A stretch of 64,000 bases of DNA from Synchiropus splendidus (taxonomy: Eukaryota; Chordata; Actinopteri; Syngnathiformes; Callionymidae): NCBI RefSeq assembly GCF_027744825.2, contig NC_071337.1, positions 11,471,031 to 11,535,030 on the forward strand. Reading direction: 5' to 3'. The notes beneath the pieces are model-generated. The model was not told where the DNA came from and made no database searches. It saw only the letters and a program-made list of their open reading frames with translations. Numbering within the stretch: the first letter of the stretch is position 1; every line of letters begins with the position of its first letter. Positions 24,424 to 37,190 of the stretch are shown here, one piece after another. Made by a program: the position numbers and the translations under genes.

Positions 24424-26532
24424 AAATATACACTCTATCATCTGGGCTTCCTTCTTCACGGTTTAAACTTTATATCAAACTTACAAACAGCCGGCTATCT
24501 CTTCAAAGAAGTCGAGCTCTCTGACCCAGATATGAAATATCAAAGCCTGGGAGCCCCAAAAGAGAAAACGGGGAGGAAGAGAGAAGGAGGAAATGGGACA
24601 CATGAAACCAAAAAAATATCTCACAACACGCGTTTAAAAAGCATTCGCCGTGGATATCTTTTTATAGAGATGCTCCTTATGGCCCGCACATCACGCAGCA
24701 GCTCAAGTGCCTTTAGCATCAACGACCCGCAGTAACCTCTGGATTATTAAGAGTGCTTGAATTGTAGAGTCGAACTTAGCATAAATGCATCCTGTACTCT
24801 CTGCAGACCAGCGCGTCCGAGAAAGACGTGCGCTTTAATGAGGAATCCTGTTCCCGTTGGATATATTTGAAATTCGTATGATAAATCAACAAAAGAGGCA
24901 TTATGGGTGTAATTACAGGTTGCTGCCAACGTGTGTGTTAAATCAATATGAGAAGGGACGCGTTTCTGCTCATGAGTTCTATAAAACAAGTGTTATTAAT
25001 GATCCAATTACGTCAAAATGCCAGACGCCGGGAGAACTGAGGCATCAGGAGGACGCAACAGCTCCACTCTGCTGACTGTGTGCTGCAGCGTGTACTTTTG
25101 AAATGCAATAAAAGCAGTTTACTGCAGAGAGAAAAACTTTTCCTGTGAAAACAATAAAAAAGGCTGAAGCATCACAGTGACTTACAATGGAACGGTTGCT
25201 CATTTCCTTTGCTTCATTGTTTAGCTAACATAAGAGCTATGTTTTCTGTGTGCAGCCAACTGATTTATTTGATTAAAAACTGTCCATTTGTGGAGCCATA
25301 CCACAGAGACGGACATGATCCCGACCCCTGGAGTCTCCCCAAGCCAGCATTCTTGTTAGATCCACAAGAGAACGACGGCGGTCTAAACCGTGTCTTCAGG
25401 AAAAAATGCATGTCATCCATCAAAGGAGCACATTTCCATTGTCTAGCGCTTGAACGTTTGATTTGAAAACAACCTATGCAACAGTTAAAAAGAACCAAGG
25501 GTTCAGCAAAAAAAAGACAACTAGACTTCCTAAAAGTTGAAAATCTCTCTTTGGAATGTAAACATCAGCAAACAGTTAAGAACTTCTCCGATCTCTCGCC
25601 TACGTGTCCTGGGAGAGCCTCAGGTCTCCTCCTCAAACACCTATCAGGAGGGTCAAAGAAAGGCACCTCAGATGGCTTTTCTCAAAGTGGTTCCACAGAG
25701 TCTCACCGAGCAGAATGTGGTCAAATTCATGACATGATGACGATGATGGTGCACTCATTTATCTCATGAACAATACTCCAAGGTACAACAATGACTCTGC
25801 CAGAGGAAGGACTTCATTTCCTCTGTAGACATGGTCATGGATTTTATATGTTTTTCAACATTGGCTTTTGCCCAAGCCTGCAGTGATCAGCGAAAGACAA
25901 ACTCATATTTGGGACATTCCGTCTCGCACTCTCCTTCACCCCACTCGGTTGTCAACCACCGTAAGATCAAAGAAGCCCTGGTACTTTGCTTGCAAGACAA
26001 CAGTGATTTCCCAGCTGGTCTGTGAAGTAGCAGTGATCTGGACTTGGAGTGGCCACGTTTGAGTGAGAGCAACCACTTCCTGCTTCCTCAGGGTCTGGTC
26101 AAGACACTTTGAAACCATATAAAAACCTGACCTAATTGCTGCTGTAAAGTATCCTGTCATTCTCCCTACGGCCACGTCCTGAGTCATTCGCTGAGACGAG
26201 CAGAGAACCAGGTCAGAAATAAATCCAGTAAATCAGACCCATTGCTCGCTTTAATAATAAGACTAAGTTGGGGGGAACAAAATGAAGACAATTAGTTATA
26301 TGAAAAACAATAAATATATGAAGGTTATTGAAATGTACTGTAGTACAATATTGAAATGGTTATTGAAATTCATGTCATCTGTAACCCTTTTCTCTGACTA
26401 GTTTGAGCCACTTGAGGAGGAATGCGACCACCAGAAGGACAGAGTTTTGTCTTGCTATTTTTTTTTCACCTGAATATTCCAGGCTTTTCTTAAAGCAGAG
26501 CTTCATCTGAGTGTCCTTTATTATTGGTATTT
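24424..26532. other. Unassigned intronic stretch
   Basis: No named repeat. Short open frames, including overlapping ones on both strands at 25830-26190, show no motif. Confidence 0.5.
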
Positions 26533-26860
26533 CTAGGAATGCACCAATATTACCTTTTTTTTTTTCCAAAAATGAGTAGTGTGCGAGTACTTCCATTTGA
26601 GTACTCATCGATACAGAGTACTTACGACATTATGTTACTTTTGAGGTTTTTTTATTTTTATTTTCCATATATATCATTAACAGTATCATTCCTCAGCATG
26701 TTTTTCTTGTATGTGGTTCACAGGTTTCACTGCAGTACAAACACAAATTGAACAAAATTGTCAGGAACTGACATTCAAAAACTGTTTACTCTTTAGTGGT
26801 ATTTGTGGTCATTTTATGGGCATGGGTACTCAAACGCGGTATCGGTTATTCTGGGTTATT
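26533..26860. repeat. Degenerate GAGTACTCGATAC repeat (MITE-like)
   Basis: Begins TAGGAATGCACCAATATTAC and contains GTGCGAGTACTTCC, TTTGAGTACTCATCGATAC and AGAGTACTTACGAC. It ends near GGGTACTCAAACGCGGTATC with CGGTTATTC. Teleost genomes carry a very abundant short repeat with GGGTGCACCGAT at one edge and repeated GAGTACCGATACC words, usually classed with hAT MITEs. This is a mutated copy; exact termini are unclear. Confidence 0.5.
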
Positions 26861-29800
26861 TCTCTTGGCCTTCCCACCACCTGGCAGGCAACAGTCAAAG
26901 ACACCAAAATCACTTCTGTGAGTAAACATCACATGATCCCCAACAAAGAACCAAGACATTTGCCTTGGATGTGCCAACATTTACTCATACCAGTTCGCAA
27001 TGAGTCGGATAAAAGATGGGCACACACTGCTCTGTAACTGGCATTCACATCTGAAATTGACTCCTTGAAATACAAGGAATTGTTGGGTGATTCAAATATC
27101 CGGATACACCATGTAGTCACCACGGATCGTTCTCCGACTGGACAGCAACGACAGCCGCTAACACCCTGAGGATTCAGCCTTTTAGAAACCATCTCCATAA
27201 TTCAATCTCAAAACATTATAAACCATTAATGCTCAGGCTCCTTCATTATTCTTTTAGATGTCTGCACGCAGCTTTTGAAAATGAGGAGATTCAGGCCTTT
27301 AAACAAAGTCAAACTGCATATAGGCAAGTGTAAGTATTCTGTACCGCGTGAATGAGGTCCAGTCAAGGACTTGATGCAGCGAGCAAAGGTTGCTTTCAGC
27401 AACACTGAATAACCTCAATTTTGACAGATTTTAATCGTCAGACTTTTCGAAATGATGAAATATTCACCAGGTACAGGAGGATTTGACGCGAGTACCAGAT
27501 GCAGTACGTCAGCTCATGTTTTATTGAAGCATCCAGCGGTGCACTCCCCGGGAGCAACACAGAGGAAAAGAAAAGAAGATTCAGCCTGAGACAGCAAATT
27601 ACACAATGAGAACTATAAAGGTTGCAAGTAATGATGAATAGATCATCTAGATACGCAGAAGAGAGAGGACTGCTGTGTTGAACCATCTGTTCATGGCACC
27701 ATGTCCTCAATTTAAAATGGCAGATACCAACTTATGACTTCAACTTCATACTCCCAAAATGTCGGTAAAACAGTCTAAGTCCTAAACTGTTGTCGTTGTT
27801 TGTTTATTTTGGGGTTTTTTTCATAACATTTGATCTTGATCATTCTCCGTTTTCAAGCATCAGAAACTAAAGAAATGAATTAAAACAATTTGACATTACA
27901 TGAACAACACAAATTCAACAGAAACAGTTTATCGTTTATTTTGTCACCTACTTCAAGCATCTTTTCTGCGCAGCTGAGCCCTGAAGAAAGGGAAATGTTT
28001 TCACAATTTTAATCTTGCAGGTTTTGTTGAAGATGGCGTTGAAGATATAGGCAGAACTGTCACGAAAAATTATTAAGAATCAACTGGAAAACAGTGGGAA
28101 GGTACCATCATGGTGTCTCAAGCAGCAGCTTTTATACATTGGATGGTCCAAGCACCCATCATTAAGACCTGGTTGACCTGCAGCTCGGAACACATCCCTG
28201 TTCAAATATTGTGTTTTCTTTCCCCGTCAGACAATTCAAAGAAGATATTTCACAACCAGTTTCTTAGTACCTGATTCTGTTCATTCATTTGCAGGTATGA
28301 ATGAAAGGGCTTTTCAATTCTCTTTGCAAGGATGATGCGTCAGCATACAAACAACAGAAACACCAGAACTGTTAGAAAGATTTTTTAAAAAATCCAGACA
28401 GAATTTTGGCACATTTACTGAGGTTGGTAAAGAAGAGCATAAAAAACACAAATCAGCATGATTTCTTTTTCATCGAAGTGGCTCCTTCAAAGACACCTCC
28501 TTGAACAGAGAGATTTGAACTCCCAGTGCTTACATCGCTGTTTCCTGCCTCCATCCTCTCCTCTCCATCTGTCCATTGTCCCTGGAAGCATTCGAATCCT
28601 CCACTTGAATTTGCTTGGCTGGTCATTTTAGCACATGTAAAGAACGAGCTACAAATTGTGTTTCGAGTACTGAGGGGGAATCTGAGCAGCTCAGCAAAGG
28701 AGGTCAACACAATTGTAACACACGTACGGTATGCTACAATTTAGCTCTGAATTTATGGGGTCTTGAAGAATGAATCAACCAGAGCCTTGCAGTATAAATG
28801 AGTACTGAAAATAGATTAAAGATTCAATGATAGTTTTGCTCTTAATGGGGCCTTGCAGTTGTGCTGCGGACCGGCGATCATTAATATCTAAAGAAGCAAA
28901 ACAGATAAAATAGAACAGAGAGAAATAGAACTCATTTTCCTTCTGCTCCTTTGTTCAACTGATGCTTCAAAAGTTGCCCTGCTCTATAGATGAAATGCAC
29001 CAAACTTTTTTCCAATGGCTGTTTAGCTAACTCCCTCAGAGCTGTGAATGAATCTGTTGTACATAAGTCATAGTGGCATGAGGGGGAGAAGGCCCTGATA
29101 TGACTTGTCAATGTATCATTCAATCCTGTCTAAATCTCTGACAATGCACTGGTCTCAAATGTTACGCAGACATCACTGAGAAGGGTGCAGAAGAGGGTTG
29201 CGGTGTCATTCTATAGCCTCACAAACAAACAACTGACCATCGTGTTTTGATCGCAGCGCAGTTGTGCATTAAAACTTCTGCAGGATTGACTCAAGTTACT
29301 TACACTATGTGCAAGTGATGCACTTGAGTCCACGATCCACACGATAAATTCAATCATGTAAACATACACAGCACAGAGGTGGGGCACTATCATGTGCACT
29401 GTGCTCTATAAAGCAACCAAGCGCTGCCTGGCGTGCAGTTTGGAAACACGGATGTGCGTTCATTCCAATGGCCCTCAGTTGCTGCTTCGCTAGTTATTCC
29501 CCTCAGAGAACGCAGCCCAGATCTGCATTCTGGAGCATGGGAACTGCATCCCCTTCAATAAATATAGTTCGCTTGAGATTCTCCATCCAAAGACTCGTTC
29601 AAAGAGTCAGGCAATTACTGTGTAAATACCCTCAGCAAGAAGTAGTGTGCTTGAAGTTTATTATATGGTGTATACTTGAGTATTGCAAGTACACTGCAGA
29701 TTAAATACTGGTACTCGGAGGTATACTGAATGAATACTTATTTAGACAAAATTGAAATATTATCTGAGGAGAAGAATAACTCCAATCCCCCCCATTATAC

Positions 29801-32170
29801 GTACATCGCACAATGTGCTACAACAGAAAAATCTTTCCTAAATTGTACTACAGCAAGCCACACTGCATGTACACTAGACTGCAGAGCAAGGGTGTTAATT
29901 TGTTTTGACCATTGACAAAAATTATTTTTGAAATGTGGTGGGGAAAATGAGTTTTATTTAAGATTAGGCTACTATAAAACCATTTGCAACACATTCTTAT
30001 TGCCTGTTTTATGTGAAATATAACTTTTCTTTTACTTCAACTACATTTTTTTTCTACTGTACTTTCTTGGAAATAATTATCCTTTCCTCTTTAGTGAAAC
30101 ATACTTTTAGTCCACTTCAGGCCAACGTAGATCTGCTTGAGAAATTCAGGTTAAAATAAAAAAGAAATATGTTTCCTTTAAACATGACAGTCAGCAGGAG
30201 CGTCCAACTCAGCGACCAGCTCAAGTCCAGTCTTTCAAGTGTGCATCAAAAACAATATGGTTACACAATATGACCACTGTCTCCTCACTTCACCATCTTT
30301 TATGTGCCACTTAACCCATTTTCAGTTCAGAATTCAGGAATGCCTGAAAACGTATTCCGTATCGCTAAATCCAGAACACACTTTTAGCAAATATAGAAAA
30401 AGGAGCTAAAAACATCAATATTTTAGAGTTCAGCCTTTAGAATGAGTTCCTCAGTCAGACAGCGCAGAAATAGCCTCTTGCGACTGAGCTGGAGCTGATG
30501 CCAGAAGCAGACAAAAATAAAAATGTTTTGAAGGTTATGAAGTAAATCAGTGGCATGAGAATTGTGTTTGAACAATTTTAATGAAAGAGGGTGAGTTTGA
30601 AAAGGTGGCTGGTGCAAATAAAGCACCCAAGAAGTACCCCGTCAACATGGCAGACGGGTAGATGACAAGGGTGTGTCTGTAATGCTCAAGCACCAATGAA
30701 AAGATTGGAGAATAAGATGACAGAATAAGGTCTAAAAGAGCCACGCCGTAGAATGACTCACCAAAGTGAGTCAGACCAAAGTCAAGCCAACTGAAGTCTG
30801 AAAACTCATTCCACAGTTAAAATGAAGTAAAGAACAAATGTTTTTTTCAATTGAGAATTATCTTGGGCTGTGTTTGCAAGATTACAAAACATGTTTATAA
30901 TTTGAGTCTGATAAACCGTTTGACTCATGGGCAACAAAGCGGACCCTCTTTATTGCGTCGGCAGAAATCTGCTGCCTCGAGGCCTAAATCACCAGCATTA
31001 AATAAAGGAACACCGAGTCATCCTCTCATTCCGTCAGCCTGCCGATATCTTCATTCATGAGTGACCTCCGACAAAAGAGCGACATGAAAGGCGGCAGATA
31101 CCAAGTAATTGCAAACACAAAATAAATGTCACCAAATGTGACATTCAGTTTCAAATGCAACCACTCAAATCCTTCTCGAATAATCCCTGTCTCTGGGCAA
31201 GCCCACACTTGAGTCTTATCGGGGCTTCGATAACCTTTGGGAGACTCAAAACAAGTCCATCAGAGGAGAGGGGCTAACAACAACCTTACAAATATAACAG
31301 GAAACAGTGTTCATGATCAAAAATGAATTAAAAATGACATGTAGATTTTCAGGCAGCGGCGTGTGTTGCACTGTGGTTGGGCAAAAACAACACAACTGCT
31401 CATTAAGTCTGAACATTAAGTGTCACGGCAGTGATGGTCTCCTGTTCCAGATTTGTGTATTCAGCAACAGCCATTAAAATATTATAAGCTCCACTTCAGG
31501 TTGGAAAGTGTGAGCACATTGGGTGTGAGATAATCAGGCTTTGACAGAGGTGTTGATGTGATTCCCCAAACCGCACCATTTGATTTTATGCACTTCAGCA
31601 CAGGGCTCGGGAAACAATGGCTCGTGAGCCAGATTTGGATCTTTCTACAAAAGGGGTTTGGCTTTATACAAGGTTCTCCGACATCACAGGTCAAAATACC
31701 TTGACAACTAAGCGCAGTTTCCCTGACTTCAGGCCAGATTATCCACCCTGTTCAGTCACTGTAAAACAGTTGGAATGAAGTAGCACGTGAGGTGCCATCA
31801 CCCTCAACAGAAAGCTCAGTAACAGTGACTTGCTATGATGCTACGCAGCCCAATTACAGCCGTTGATCACTAGAATATGGAATTTTGCCGGAAAACAAGC
31901 TTCATGCTGCAAAGATTGAGCCACATCACATGCGACCAATGAAGTTACAGACGTTTCAATGACATTAAAGTGCTAAAATGGGATATTTATGTCCATATGT
32001 ATTCAGACTTCTTCTCCAAACTTCTCAGCTCGGCGCTGACCAGCTGTGGAGGCGGAGCCATGTTGTAGTGAACAACATCATCAGCTAATGTGACTGACAA
32101 TTGTGATGTGTGAGTGTTCTCTGTGGACCACAGGCACCATAAATGAACACATCAAGAAGAACACAAATGG
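26861..32170. other. Unassigned intron 2 sequence next to the exon
   Basis: No transposon relic or tandem repeat that I can name in 5.3 kb. Open frames at 28453-28744 and 30423-30744 are under 90 codons and have no family motif. The absence of repeats makes this one of the cleaner single-copy parts of the window. Confidence 0.5.
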
Positions 32171-32176
32171 TCTTAC
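32171..32176 (-). other. gabbr2: Splice donor of the gabbr2 exon
   Basis: On the minus strand the exon ends CTGGTGCAG and is followed by GTAAGA, a near-consensus U2 5' splice site. The frame stays open past the donor for a while, which is why a naive ORF runs on, but similarity to GABBR2 stops exactly at Gln-46. Confidence 0.88.
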
Positions 32177-32314
32177 CTGCACCAGATTCCAGCCCTCTAG
32201 GGACTCGGCAATGATGGATGTCACAGATGGGCAGACGCCACCAAAGATCATCAGGTGTTTGGGGCCGTAGCATATTGCGTCGAAGAAGGCTCTCAGGCCT
32301 TTGGCGTTGTCACA
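32177..32314 (-). CDS. gabbr2: gabbr2 coding exon (probably exon 2), GABA-B receptor subunit 2
   Basis: Read on the minus strand from 32314 down to 32177, this is an open 138-bp block of exactly 46 codons (phase 0 at both ends). It starts [14 protein letters not shown] and ends [11 protein letters not shown], with [11 protein letters not shown] in the middle. I recognise this as the first lobe of the GABBR2 Venus flytrap domain (about residues 108-153 of the mammalian protein). GABBR2 pairs with GABBR1 at the plasma membrane; GABBR1 binds GABA while GABBR2 couples to Gi/o. Cysteines at exon positions 1 and 28 match the spacing of the family's first disulfide (108-135 in human, from memory). 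Differences from the mammalian sequence are conservative except Lys to Cys at exon position 15 (AICYG instead of AIKYG). An AG acceptor precedes the block and a GTAAGA donor follows. No other gabbr2 exon was found here, so the gene extends beyond both edges. Confidence 0.93.
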
Positions 32315-32340
32315 CTGAAGAGAATGGAGAGGACAAGGGA
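32315..32340 (-). other. gabbr2: Splice acceptor of the gabbr2 exon
   Basis: On the minus strand the bases just before the exon are a pyrimidine tract, ending CCATTCTCTTCAG, with only two purines in the 24 bases before the AG. This is a strong U2-type 3' splice site. It sets the exon start at 32314 and puts the first codon (TGT, Cys) directly after the AG. Confidence 0.88.
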
Positions 32341-35300
32341 AGCTGCTTAGATGCAGTTTAAACCATCTTTTAATGACATTTGAACAAGGTGTGAGTAAAG
32401 AACACACGCAAGGACACAGGGAGCGACGACGGCTGAAGATAATCAAGAGATCTATTTTGGGAACAAATCCAATCTTCACACAAACAGACCGTAAGATCAA
32501 AAATAGCTGGTGCACGGGGTTTGATTTTCTGTTTTATTTTTATCACACCTTTCAAAGACTGAATCAAATCCGTCCCTCAAACAAACAAATGGGTTCCAGC
32601 GAGACAACAGCAAACCCAAGTCTGATACTGCTTCGCCAAAATATCACACATCTCACTTTGCATTCTCAAATACGCAGGCATTGAAATCACACACTTAATG
32701 GCTCCCCCATACATAAATACAGAGCCTTTCTGCATCGAATATTTGTATATACAATATATCTGCAGTGAACTTAAGTCTCAACTCATCCAACTTAAGTCTT
32801 TCTGCATCCTTCTATAAACGGTCTCTTCAACGGTTCCTTTCACCAGATATTCATGCATGTTGTAAAGTGCAACATGTACAAATATTTACATTTATTTATT
32901 TAAATATAATGTAATAATGTTCTTTAGAAGCTCTGAATGTCGGTGCTCTGCTTTTGTCTGAATTAATTTCGCTGAATGCTTGAACTGTCCATCGGTTTAC
33001 AATTACCGAGCTTTTTTTTCCCAGCTGCACATAGGATTCAACACTTTGTTACAGTGAAGTGGTCTCAAATAAATCATTTTAATACACTGTAGTAGTGCCA
33101 TTTCCTTTACAGTCTCGCTCCCTTTGTGAACTGTTGCCTGTTAAATTTATGGTCCAAGCTCCGTAGTCATGAAGGACGAAGGACGCCATGAAGACTGACG
33201 ACAAACTCAACAAGGCTATTTACGTATGCATGCGTATGGCCTGTTGTTTTGAAACATGGCAAGTACTTGACTACTGAATTATTATTTGGTTATGGCCCAC
33301 CATAAACAAATGAAACAGATGCATCCATCAACAAAAAGTTCACTCAGTCATTTCTTTTTGCTCCTGAAAAGCAACATATTAATTATAATACGGTGGCCTC
33401 GACTCTGCAGTGCAGCAGAATGCATCCGTTTCAAATCACTATAGCAACCAGATATCGAGTGTGAATGGAGCTGAAAGACAGAGAATAGAGAGAGAGAGAG
33501 AGAAAGTGCAAGTTAGTATTGATTGCCACGTGATCGGGCCAACTGGTTTTGCGGTGTTTCCCCCTCTCTATTGGGGGACACCGTCTTCAACTGACAGGCA
33601 GGTGACCCAGCTGCGGCTGTGTGTGTACTTTTCAGATGCTCCTCACACAGTCCATTTCATCTGGAGAGTCATTTGACCTTGTTAACCATCAGGCAGCAAG
33701 TGAATGAGATTTCCCACAGAACAACAGCCAAGCGATCCAACGCACCAGATTGGAAAGCCGAAATGAAATTGTTGTTTCTCCAGCTGCCACTTCAAAAGTT
33801 TGTTTGTGATATAGCGAGTGTGAGTTTTGTGCTTCACATGTTTCGAAAAGAATCTTGACTTAAGCAAAAAGTGGACTTTTTCAAACGGAGGCATGGTTAT
33901 TGAAGCTGCGAGGATTTCCGCTGAGTGATGCATCTGAGTTCACGCTGGCAGTGGACGACGGATGCCATGATGAGAGTCAAAAATAGATTGTGGATATGCT
34001 TAGGTGAAAGGAGAGGAAGAAGATGTGATTAGACACAGTAGGGATCCCTAATCCTGGCCACACAGCAGACTAAAACAGCAGGCTATTAGCAGAGAGATCG
34101 CATTTGCATAGCGTTATTATTCCTCGCAATAGCCGTAACAAGGTGGGCTGCCGGGATTGTGTCTGTTTTTTTTTTTTTTTAGCGAGTGATGTGACAGACT
34201 CAGTGCAGGAATGTAGACTTGTCAAACAAATACAAAGGTCCATGGTGATAAAGCAGAATTAGGAGGATTTGAACTGTAATGTAGGTGGTAGAGTCTAGTT
34301 TTGTTCTTCCCCAAAAAAATAAAAAAATAAAAAAATCCAATTCTGAGTCAGTTCGAATTATAAAGTTCAAGTGCCCTCAAGTCAGTAGCCCTTACATGAA
34401 AGCAATGTACAGTACAAGGTGTTGATTTGCTGCAGCTGCAGGAAAAGTGAACGGACGACATATTACCCATGAATGCTGGCGATTTCCATTATTTTTTTAT
34501 TTTTTATTTTTTTACCTGAAAAACTCTCTTCATACATCTCTTCTTCATACTCGATCAGGGTGGGCAATTATACTTTTATACTGGTCGGGACACATTACAA
34601 TTGGCACGGTTTTGAGGAGGCATCAAATACCTTTTTTTTTTTTTTTTATTCATTATATTTTATTTTTTCAAATACAATTATTTAATAAGTCTAACAACAA
34701 GGTATTTAGGGATTCTGCAATATAAAAAAAAATAATTTAAAAATTTCTATAACAATAATAATAATAAACAAAAAATAATAAGTCATAAAAATAAGACAAC
34801 AAAGGTGAATCCAGTTTTTATTAGACCAAACATTTACAAAGGTTGTTGTTTTATTTTGTTTTTGTTTTTTTTGTTTTTTTATGGAGGATAAATAAATGAA
34901 AAGAAAATTAAATTACATTATAAGAAAATTATGGAAACAATTGTAATTTCAGTTTTGCTCCACAGGAATGGAGAAATATGGCGCCACACTTTGTCCAGCT
35001 CTGTACCAGACAGAGCCTAATCCCTGCTGCATCTGTCCTGTATGAGCGGGTGGATGAAAGTACCTTGCTTGACTGCACCCAATGAATAGAAGCCAGGTCG
35101 CTTGAGAGCAGCCACTACAACCGAGGGTAACTGCATAGTTGTTCTTCTCTTATGAATTCACAGGTGACTGGGGTGTTCCAACCGTTCCTTCACAGCAAGG
35201 TGGCTATTCATCGTTTCGGAAACGTCCATATCGGGCGCTTTAAAACCGGGTCAGGAGGGCGACAAGGGGGCTAAACATATTTAATTGTTTTAGAAAAATT

Positions 35301-36205
35301 GAGGCTCGATAAGACACATTAAGAATAAAATAAGACCTGTTTGTCTTCATGTATTCCACAGTTTTCTGGGCACACGTACGCTCCATCTGTTCCAACTTCG
35401 CTAACAGCCTTGACCAGTTTGTTGTCATGCCAACTGCGTGACTGTCCCCACCAAATGAGAGCGCAGGCATGCTGTCGTGGAGTCGATATATTTAGCTTCT
35501 CTCTAGGTAAAGACATTGATCAATCGTAATCGAGCTATGGAGACGAGCCTTGGAGACAAAACGCTAGAAAGAGAAGTTTAATGGGAGGAAAGGAGTGAGA
35601 TAGTGAAGGTGAGGCGCCAGTGTGAGAAGGCATGAGCGAGGCGCTGAGAGGAGATGGAGGGATATGTAATGGTGAAGGTGTGAGCCTGACATTAAGCACC
35701 CATAATAAGAGTGAGTCCACCAGTATTATAAACGTGCCCTCCATTACAACCCCACAAAGGAATAATTCATGACTGAGAGATTGATTCACCTGTTCCATAC
35801 ACGCACACAATTGTGAAATTAGATGAATACGTTAGGGAGTGATGATTGACTGATTCTATCACTGGCTTAAAACCCCCCCAAAAAAAACCTGCATAGCTAG
35901 ACTGTTTATTTTTGTTTGACAAAAAGAAAAAAGTAAAAGGGTATGAGGTGCATTATCAACAACATCAGACCATAATGACATCTAGAAAAGAAAGAGTGCA
36001 AACCTATTTTTTATAAAACAAATATTATAAGCCCAAATGTTATCTTTATAATTCATGACATTTGGCGTGATAGTGTTGCTGTAATGGGATGTTGTTAGAA
36101 AATGCTAAAAATTCATAGTCAAAATGACTATGCGACATGAAAGTTGAGCATATATTTCTATTATTCAGTAATGTCACAGTCGACACCAAAACTATAAGAA
36201 GAAAC
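32341..36205. other. Unassigned intron 1 sequence next to the exon
   Basis: A (GA)n run lies at 33484-33503, poly-T at 34169-34182, and a strongly A/T-rich zone at 34480-34930 contains T-runs and (AAT)n. Nothing coding. A short string at 34133-34146 resembling the conserved 3' end of small-subunit rRNA was rejected. Confidence 0.5.
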
Positions 36206-36261
36206 CACTGTACAGTCATTCCTCTACTTCCACATTTCCAAATGAAAATTTACCTGATAAA

Positions 36262-37190
36262 CGTTGTTACCGTCACCAATGACATGCTTCAATGCGTTCT
36301 TCACATTGGTAATGCTGTTCACCAATATATCCACCAGGGGGCGTAGCCCAAAATCAATCATTTGTAACAATGACTAAGTATTGATGATGTACCTCTAGCA
36401 CAAAAGAGGAAAACAGAGGCACCGATGTAGAAGGCGGTGGACGGTCAGGCCACTGAATACAGTGGTACCTCGGTTCTCAACCACAATCCGTCCCGAGAAG
36501 CGAATTGTGTGTGTGTGTGTGTCCAGCTCTGAATGTGCGGTTCTGTGCAGTTTGGCTGTGACAAAGTCATAAACCAAGTCACACTCTGTCCCAGACTCGC
36601 CTCATCCCTGTCCCAGCTCCAGCCCACAACAGGACATCAAACCCTGGAGTGTTACGCTCCAGCCTCGGAGGTGTGGAGAGCGAGCACCTCCCCTGTGACA
36701 CTCTACCACGGTCCAGTGCAGAGACAGGAAAGGTTTTACACCTCAATATGAAGAAAAAACAGTCAGTAAATGTAGCTAACGGAACACGTCTGCATACAGA
36801 GGCTGCATTATACACATTAACAAAGCGCATCGTGGGTCAGCTGATCGGTCCACACACGTTTTTTTCCGCCTTATTTCGGGGGCGTTCGAGTTCTGGATTT
36901 TTGTTTGAAATCCGAAGCAAAAAAATCTAGAAATTTTTGTTGGAATTCCGAGACGTTCGAAAAATGAGGCACCACTGTATATCGCTACTGGAGGACGGAG
37001 AATTTCTACCATTATTATGGCTTGTTCGTTCCTCATAAGAGCTACGTATCAGGTAGTAACAGCAACATTGCAGTTTTCGTAATCCGTATCTGCAAGCTTT
37101 GTGGAAACGGGTGGGAAATATGGACGAAATGAAGGCAGAGCTCGGACAGAAGGCTCTGTCCGTATCAAAATCCATTGAGCATAAGTGGGC
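36262..37190 (-). mobile_element. Family X TIR element, copy C, split by a younger insertion
   Basis: Read on the minus strand from 37190 it begins GGCCCACTTATGCTCAATGG (terminal repeat), then AGAGCCTTCTGTCCGAGCTC, GTTTCCACAAAGCTTGCAG and TAGAAATTCTCCGTCCTCC up to 36980. The 518-bp element at 36460-36977 interrupts it. Below 36458 the match to copy A resumes at once (GGTGCCTCTGTTTTCCTC, CCCCTGGTGGATATATTGG, CATTACCAATGTGAAGAACG) down to about 36262. The join in copy A (GCAATATATTTAAGTGCTTC) shows that the insertion sits at a TATA in the ancestral element. The right terminal repeat is not clear. Confidence 0.72.
36460..36977 (-). mobile_element. Pogo/Tigger-like non-autonomous DNA element, copy 2 (complete)
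   Basis: Both ends are present: CAGTGGTACCTCGGTTCTC at 36460 and, on the opposite strand from 36977, CAGTGGTGCCTCATTTTTCG. Each end is flanked by TA (36458-36459 and 36978-36979), the expected target duplication of Tc1/mariner-pogo elements. The interior has no transposase, only incidental open frames, so it would have needed a transposase in trans. A (TG)n run of about 16 bases sits near the 36.5-kb end. It shares most of its interior with copy 1 at 4917 in opposite orientation. Confidence 0.82.

Noticed and set aside
30423..30744. Hydrophobic minus-strand frames resembling membrane segments
   Set aside because: Short, two different frames, no recognisable family; composition effect.
34133..34150. 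CCGTAACAAGGTGG resembling the conserved 3' end of small-subunit rRNA
   Set aside because: Only about 13 bases match and nothing rRNA-like surrounds it.
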